Position numbers and translations under genes: made by a program
Notes under the pieces: generated by a model
The model's database searches: none
Told to the model about the DNA's origin: nothing
Seen by the model: only the letters and a program-made list of their open reading frames with translations
Source: Phlebiopsis flavidoalba
Lineage: Eukaryota; Basidiomycota; Agaricomycetes; Polyporales; Phanerochaetaceae
Reading direction: 5' to 3'
Length of the DNA: 64,000 bases
Assembly (NCBI GenBank): GCA_035772785.1
Contig: JAOCPU010000001.1
Span: 2,790,001 to 2,854,000, forward strand
Part shown: piece by piece, positions 58,279-64,000 of the stretch
Layout: the number at the start of each line of letters is the position of its first letter
How positions within the stretch are numbered: the first letter of the stretch is position 1

Positions 58279-61200
58279 GAGCGCTCTGCCACTCACTAAG
58301 TACACGCCCATGTGTGTGGTGTTTCAGCGGAACAAGATTATGCACCCGTCTTAGCGGGCTTCTCGGTTCACTCGGAGAGAGTGGTAGCAGAATGTCGGTC
58401 GCATTCAAGCACAAACCACGCATTGCGCGAGGAGCATGGCCCATTGTTGTGAGTGGTCGTGAAGATCATGCCCCCCCCCGGTCGAGTCCTGAGGCTCGCA
58501 AATGGGTATGTACATCGATGCATGACCCGTGCACTAGCCTGATCGGTCTGTGGTCAGCCATTTTCATCTCTGCATGTCTAGTTCACGCCCCATAGCCTCC
58601 TAAGGCACCGCGGGAAGGATCCTGTAAGTAGGTCTCGTGCTTTCCTTCATGCGATTACCCACAGATATTAGCTCTGAAAATAAACCGGAGCTTGGTTTGC
58701 TTACCCAGACGCCACTTAAAAGAACCATGCGCATAAAGAAAGAAGCTATGAGATCGTGAAGAAAACCATACCTCCTTGCTTGATTAAATGGACGCGGCCA
58801 GCAGTCAAGAGTAGAAGCGTACCTGATGTCGGGAGGCGATCCTAGCATACCCGGCCGACTATAATAGGGAGAAGAAAACAGCCTCTCCTTCTCGCGGGCC
58901 ATCAATACAGGGTCCTAGTGGCGAAAACCTTCAACGCTATCGATAAGATGTTACTAAATATGGACGAAATTAATCGACACGTTCACACGAAGCCAAAAAA
59001 GATGTGACGTACCGGCGAGGACCTGATTACAGATCCATGGGGTATTGGGCATGTTCGAGCTGCACCTGTGCATCAGGAAACGCAGGCTGTGAGCTATGCC
59101 TCTGGCGCCCGACGTATTAGGCTCGTGCGTGGTAGGGGCACTTTGCGATGGGATGTCATTAAACGAGGCGGTAAATCTTCAGGGCGGATGACACTGGCAA
59201 GCCTTCGCATGTGCGAGAGTCCTCGCCTCTCCCACGCGGTGATGCAAATCGACTGCGCACCCTCTGCGCTCACTTCTGAAAGTCGATGCCCGTGAAGCCT
59301 TTGCTTCGCCTCTGACCATTGAAAACCATGGACGGTTGAGAGCATTGGTGCAATGCGGCCAAACCAGCCTCTTCCGTTCCGTCGTAACTGGATGAAATGG
59401 CCGCTCCTGCGATGATAAATTGGCGAGAGCACACTGCAAGGGAGCTGTGGGCGGGGGTGCATGGGACGAATACTGGGTGGTAAGGGGATCGCAGATGGTG
59501 GATCGGATTGGCAAATGCGCACTGCAGGTGCTCTCTGTGCACGATGTAGCATGTTAGTACGTTGTGCTATGACTGACAAGGAAGCGCGAGATGCTTACCT
59601 CGGCGGGAGGAGCGCAGGAATGCTTCGAGTGCGTGCCCTATAGCGGGTACAGCAGCGCGTATAGGTCTCAGTCGCTCATGGATCACGCTCGTGGTAGTGC
59701 CGGCAGTCCTGTATGCTGCAGTGAGAATCCCAGCTGAGAAAGAAGCGTCGCCGAAATGTCAGAATAGGTTATCAAACGATGTTACTGTCACGTACACGGT
59801 GCGGCTAAAGCCTTCATAGACGAGGTCTTCTTCGCCGAACCGGTCTTGCGTCAAAGTGCTCCGTTCTCTGCATGTTTTGAGCGCGACTCGTGAAACTCGA
59901 GGGGATCCATTATCTCCTTGACCGCCGTGGAGTGTCGAACGGTTGGGTGTGCCATAGTCCAAACTATTCAAAGCTCGTAGCACTTCTACTCAGACGCGAT
60001 GAGCACAGAACGTAAGAAGACCACAAAGAAAAGGCATACGCATGAATGTATATATCCTGCTCGATGGGAAGACGGCCAGATGCGGATGAAAGACAGACGC
60101 GCGCGGGAACCCTGCATAGACAGCCCATTCGACCCGACCGCGGTGGCGAATCGGGCACGCACGCCTCGGGTGGCGTATACGTTCAAGGACTCGAACCACA
60201 AAAAGTCTTGTTGCGCGACGCCTCAGTCTTGGAGCCTTTTCGCAGATCTTCGGCTGGTAAGGGCTGGAAAGAAGTTGACTGTTGACGAGCCGATGAAGAT
60301 GAGTACCGGAGTCGATGGTGTGATGCTACAGAGAGTGTAACTTACCTCGAGGACAAAGAGAGTCAAACCTCTGCAACAACGCTGTCTTCTCAATCAAGTT
60401 CTCAGGCTACTGGAAGTTTACGTCAATAAAGTGTGGTTCGGAGAACAGCGACGTATTGCACATACCTCCTTCCCAGCTTCGCGGCTTTTGCTTTCTTTCG
60501 ACAATCACCCAATACTACGGCCTCCATATAGCTAGTAGTTGAATGTTCCCTCAAAATGCCGAATGAGTACTAGAGTGACAAGAGTCAGCAAGCCTGATTT
60601 GAAGATTGGGAACGAAGTGAAAACATTTCACCGGCGCGACAATCTCCCCACAAGAGATGGGCCTGCTTAGAGACAAGACTTTGTCTCGCTATTCGCCTCC
60701 AAGCTCCTTCAGCTTTCGACGTGTCATGGCGGGTCCTTGGTCCGAGTTACTACGATCTCGACCCGTCTTGCGGGGCGGAGGTCTGCGATCCAGGGTGGCG
60801 ATCCATGAGCGGGAGCGAGAAAAGTTCGCAGAGAGCGAGCAAAGGGACCGTATTCTGTAAGCTCAGCGAGACGCGAAGAGGGGCCGCGTCGTTCCTTGTG
60901 GTCATGGTGGTCGTCACAAAGATGGAGTGTCCAGCAGATCGGCCTTGCGCGCTTGCGCCACGCAGCCCGGGCTTGTGGCTGTGTCTGCCGCGCGCTTCCT
61001 CGTGCTTGACTCGGAGTCTTGCCGAAGACCACCACCTCCTCCTCAGGGAGACCAGTCCTACTCACTCTTCTCCTGTACCCAGCTCTCGGGATCAATAGCT
61101 CTTGGCGATCCGCCCTCCCCTGCTTAGTACGTGGATGGACGCGCCGCCCGAGGGTCCTCTCGCACCGGCGCTGAGTGTACCATCTTTGACATCGTTTGCC

Positions 61201-61760
61201 CTGCATATGCGTACGACCGGCGTATGTCGCGCGTTTTAACAATGTCTTCATAAAAATCCAAAGAATACGACTCGGAGGTCAGCGACCCAGATGTGAGTTT
61301 TGTATCTCGTGGTACAAGCAGGGTCCTGGATTGACGCATTTGATGCTGCAGTACTAGCATCTCCAATGTTTCTACCCATGGGCCGTCTCTGCAAGGATGA
61401 AGCAGTGAGTGCGACCCGTCCGATATCACCGTATGAGCTGATATCTAGCCGGCGGCAGAATGACTCTAACGCCCTCGGCCTCAGCCCTCACAGGCAGGAA
61501 CAAGAAAGGCAAGCCGCACCCGGTCACGCTGAACCAACCTCTGCGTCGGAGACCCAACACCCTGAGCACCCCAACTTCGACTTCGAGCCCATTGCAGCTC
61601 GAGGCCTTGGCTACTGGACAAGCCTCAGGATCGATCGCTCTCTCGATCTCCTCAGACAAACACACCACTTGAATTATAACGGTGGCAAGAAGATCCATGG
61701 GGGATAGATGATAAGACATATACATCTCAAATGAGTAAACTGATCTATGATCTAGACTAG
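58279..61760 (-). repeat. Array module M, copy 6 (unidentified spliced gene)
   Basis: Landmarks are CCTGAGGCTCGCAAATGGGT (58487-58506), an intron at 58623-58704 (82 nt; GTAAGCAAAC donor, GCTAATATC branch, CTTACAG acceptor), the GTACGT donor at 59012, GGAAACGCAGGCTGTGAGCT (59076-59095), the GTACGT donor at 59795, and GTCCAGCAGATCGGCCTTGC (60929-60948). Readable minus-strand pieces are DLIASFFMRMVLLSGVW (58705-58755), CSRQFIIAGAAISSSY (59395-59440), SLDFYEDIVKTRDIRRSYAY (61205-61265) and VAVPQSVLASLFTTAMKQGI (61755-61815). No family is recognised. Hydrophobic pieces hint at a membrane protein. Confidence 0.6.
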
Positions 61761-63093
61761 AATACCTTGTTTCATAGCCGTAGTGAACAAGGAAGCTAGG
61801 ACACTCTGAGGCACGGCTACTTCGCGCGTCGCATGACGTCTCCAGAGGCTGGTTATGGAACATTGCACCAATTCAAGCGCACCTACTGCTCGGAATGACA
61901 GAAGGTTCTTGACAACCGCGCTTCGGGCTCGAGGATAGCTGCCCCAGGAACTGGATTCGCGGTACTGTCCACGCCGCACACGCTACTGCAGGGCCCTTGA
62001 ATGCTGCATCTGGGTGGTACGAAGGCAAGTAAGCGTTTGTCGAGTTTTGAACGCGCGTTGGCACCAACGAGACCTTTATAGTGTAGCGCAAATCATCCGC
62101 CTCTGGACGCTCTGATAAGTCCCGTCGGCCCTGTCTTTTCTCGCTGTGCAGCTGAACGACGGTCACGGTGCCGATCGTCATGGCGGTGCATCTTCTGCCT
62201 GTTTCATCGGGGCATGACCATCGTATTCAGGCCCTGGACATGCCCATGCTCACGACTGACATCAAGTAACTTCGGTACGATTCGTCCTACGCAGGTCTAA
62301 TGCGATTCTCAGGCAAACTTGACGACGGGTTCAGCAGATCATTGCGCTGGAAGGAGATCTTGACGAGCGGAGGGGTACGGCCAGAGCGTACTACGTAGTA
62401 GTCTCGACGTCGATAGCTCACGGTAAGCCGCTAACAGCTTCCTTTTAGCAGGGTATCAATAGATTCCTTCATAGCTAGTATTTGATGGAGACGCATCTCC
62501 GCAAACTCGTCGCTGGTGCGTTGGTATGCCTTGGTCCGGTTCTGACTTTACCGGTGCCTCCATGGAATCCCCTTGGTCAGGAGAAGGATATTGCACAACT
62601 AAGTTGTGACCTTGTGTTTTTGTTATTGTAACGCTCGAAGCTATCCACCGCGCGCGTCTGGACGGAGAAAGTAAATGGGGCACAGCGTCAAGTAGAGACC
62701 CGAGGCTCGACAAACGGATCGAGCCTCGACAATAGTTTCGCATGCGTCCGCGGCATTAGCAGCGCAGTAGCACTTGTCAGATATTGGTTGGTGTGTAAAT
62801 CATTGGGACGTGACGTGGTGATTTGGTTCTACACGACACCAACGGAAATGTCCTTCGAGTGATGTACACCGGTGGGAGGAGAAGAGTAGAATCACAACGC
62901 AGTAAAGCGAACGACAATCAATGTTCCTATACCGCATCCCCTTGATATCTCGTCTCGGCAGACCTACGTCCCAGAACCTGATAGACTATAGGTCCGTCCG
63001 CTGAACTATCCTTAGTAGAAACCGTGCGTCACTGCATGGAGCACTCCTCCTTGTTGAAGTCACCAGAGTCTAAGAAAGCAAGGTGATTATTCA
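61761..63093. other. Spacer between module 6 and F-box copy h
   Basis: Minus-strand frame 61873-62181 (about 100 codons) is open and may be the module's 5' exon, because its downstream end matches VAVPQSVLASL. From 62190 to 63093 nothing coding is supported. The 3'-flank block typical of the other units is not recognisable here, so copy h may be a more distant family member. Confidence 0.4.
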
Positions 63094-64000
63094 TCAGCCG
63101 GTTTTCGGAGCATGATTGGATCGGGAATTCATACCTGGCCACATAGTCCTAGCCTCCGCTTCAACTTCTGAGTCTGTGTCCCATGTGTACGCTTCAAGTT
63201 TCAAGTTCGCGTCTGATATGTCTGCTTCGAGTTCTGGGTCGGTGTCCGATGCGTCTTCCCACTGCAATTTCTCTTCAGGATCACAGAATACCTTGCCTAA
63301 AAACGAAGCAGGTTCAAGTTGATGTCAAAGCGGTAGAAAATGTTATGAATCACGCACGCAGTGGATCCTGATCATTGCTACTTTGTGCAATTTCGTCTGC
63401 TTCGACGTCCTTGAGAAATTCATCAAACGAAATCCACTTGTCCTCCCATGAAGAAGAGTCCTTGTCGTTGCGGAAGAAGAGCTTCGTGTTTAAGCCGTCC
63501 ACATCGAAAAGGGCTCTGTGCTTCTGTATTGATGGTCCCATGAAGCGATTAACATGATACCAGTTACGCCTGAATTGCCCCTCAGTCCAACGTCGAAAAC
63601 GAAGGCGACAAGTCCGGAGAGCATAAAAACCGCGCAGGGCTTGAGTAAAACTTGGTCCAGGCCGCGCAATCAAGAGGAGACTCGAAGCCTGTAATAGACG
63701 CTCCGTCCTCGATGCCGCAGTCTTCGCCGACGAGGTCTATGCGCACTTCAAGGTGTTGGATGTTAAAAAAACGTTCCGCGTGTAGACTTCGTGCTGGTGT
63801 GGGACAAGCGGACAGCCTTTTGTATTCGGCGCAAAGAGCGATTTTCATGACAACACCTGCTATTTGTATCTTCGCTGAGGTGTGTGGAAATTACACATGA
63901 GTTTGAAGGATACACTCAAGTTGGCAGTAATACACACCATAGGTCATCCCCATTTCTGACAACTCTGGGACTGATTGTTTCTCATCAAACAAGACATAAC
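63094..64000 (-). CDS. F-box family protein, copy h (3' part; runs off the window)
   Basis: The best preserved C-terminus in the array. Exon 3 (63094-63296) encodes VFCDPEEKLQWEDASDTDPE, then LEADISDANLKLEAYTWDTD and SEVEAEARTMWPGMNSRSNH, with the TGA at 63094-63096. The intron is 63297-63357 (61 nt, GTGCGTGA donor, TTTTTAG acceptor) and keeps the frame exactly. Exon 2 contains KWISFDEFLKDVEADEIAQS (63388-63447), IQKHRALFDVDGLNTKLFFR (63475-63535) and ALRGFYALRTCRLRFRRW (63585-63640). One frame change lies in the A4 run 63647-63650 (T4 on the coding strand). Upstream the frame reads FNIQHLEVRIDLVGEDCGIE. The tail is strongly acidic and longer than in the other copies. The F-box itself lies beyond the right edge. 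Confidence 0.8.

Noticed and set aside
1..64000. CRISPR arrays or bacterial operon signals
   Set aside because: The only tandem arrays are a minisatellite and gene duplications, there are no regular spacers, and the genes are spliced and eukaryotic.
17385..64000. RIP-type mutation as the cause of gene decay in the array
   Set aside because: GC stays near one half and the breaks are mostly indels rather than C-to-T changes, so RIP is not needed to explain them.

Overview
The window looks like nuclear DNA of a filamentous basidiomycete, probably a wood- or litter-decaying agaricomycete. GC content is close to one half. Introns are short (50-86 nt) with GT donors, CTAAT-like branch sites and YAG acceptors. 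The gene set fits too: DyP-type peroxidase, mitochondrial-type D-lactate dehydrogenase, an MFS sugar transporter, a fungal 5'-nucleotidase-like phosphatase, and a large F-box family. I cannot name the species.

The left part (1-17.4 kb) is an ordinary gene region. D-lactate dehydrogenase (minus, 1357 to about 3726) is divergent from a metallophosphatase/5'-nucleotidase (plus, 4185-7006). Next come a small unknown plus-strand gene (7432-8063), a DyP-type peroxidase (minus, about 9440-11352) and a sugar transporter (minus, 12319-14232). An unknown plus-strand gene follows (to 15802), then a 585-bp Tc1/mariner-type MITE (16250-16834) and another unknown plus-strand gene ending near 17381.

The right part (17.4-64 kb) is an ancient tandem array. 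Its unit, read on the minus strand, is a spliced unidentified gene (module M) followed by an F-box protein gene (F), then a conserved 3'-flank block. I count eight F-box copies (a-h), all on the minus strand, and five recognisable M modules plus remnants of a sixth. Copies a and b are adjacent with no M between them. Copy g is split by a 1.6-kb insertion with transposon-like ends and an internal minisatellite. Copy h runs off the right edge.

Almost every recognisable gene is cut by single- and few-base indels while conserved residues stay legible across frames. Three G runs are each exactly 20 long. A roughly 130-bp tandem duplication shows copies that differ only by indels. This pattern points to uncorrected long-read indel errors as at least part of the cause, so frameshifts here should not be read automatically as pseudogenes. 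Gene boundaries are therefore approximate unless an exact base is given.
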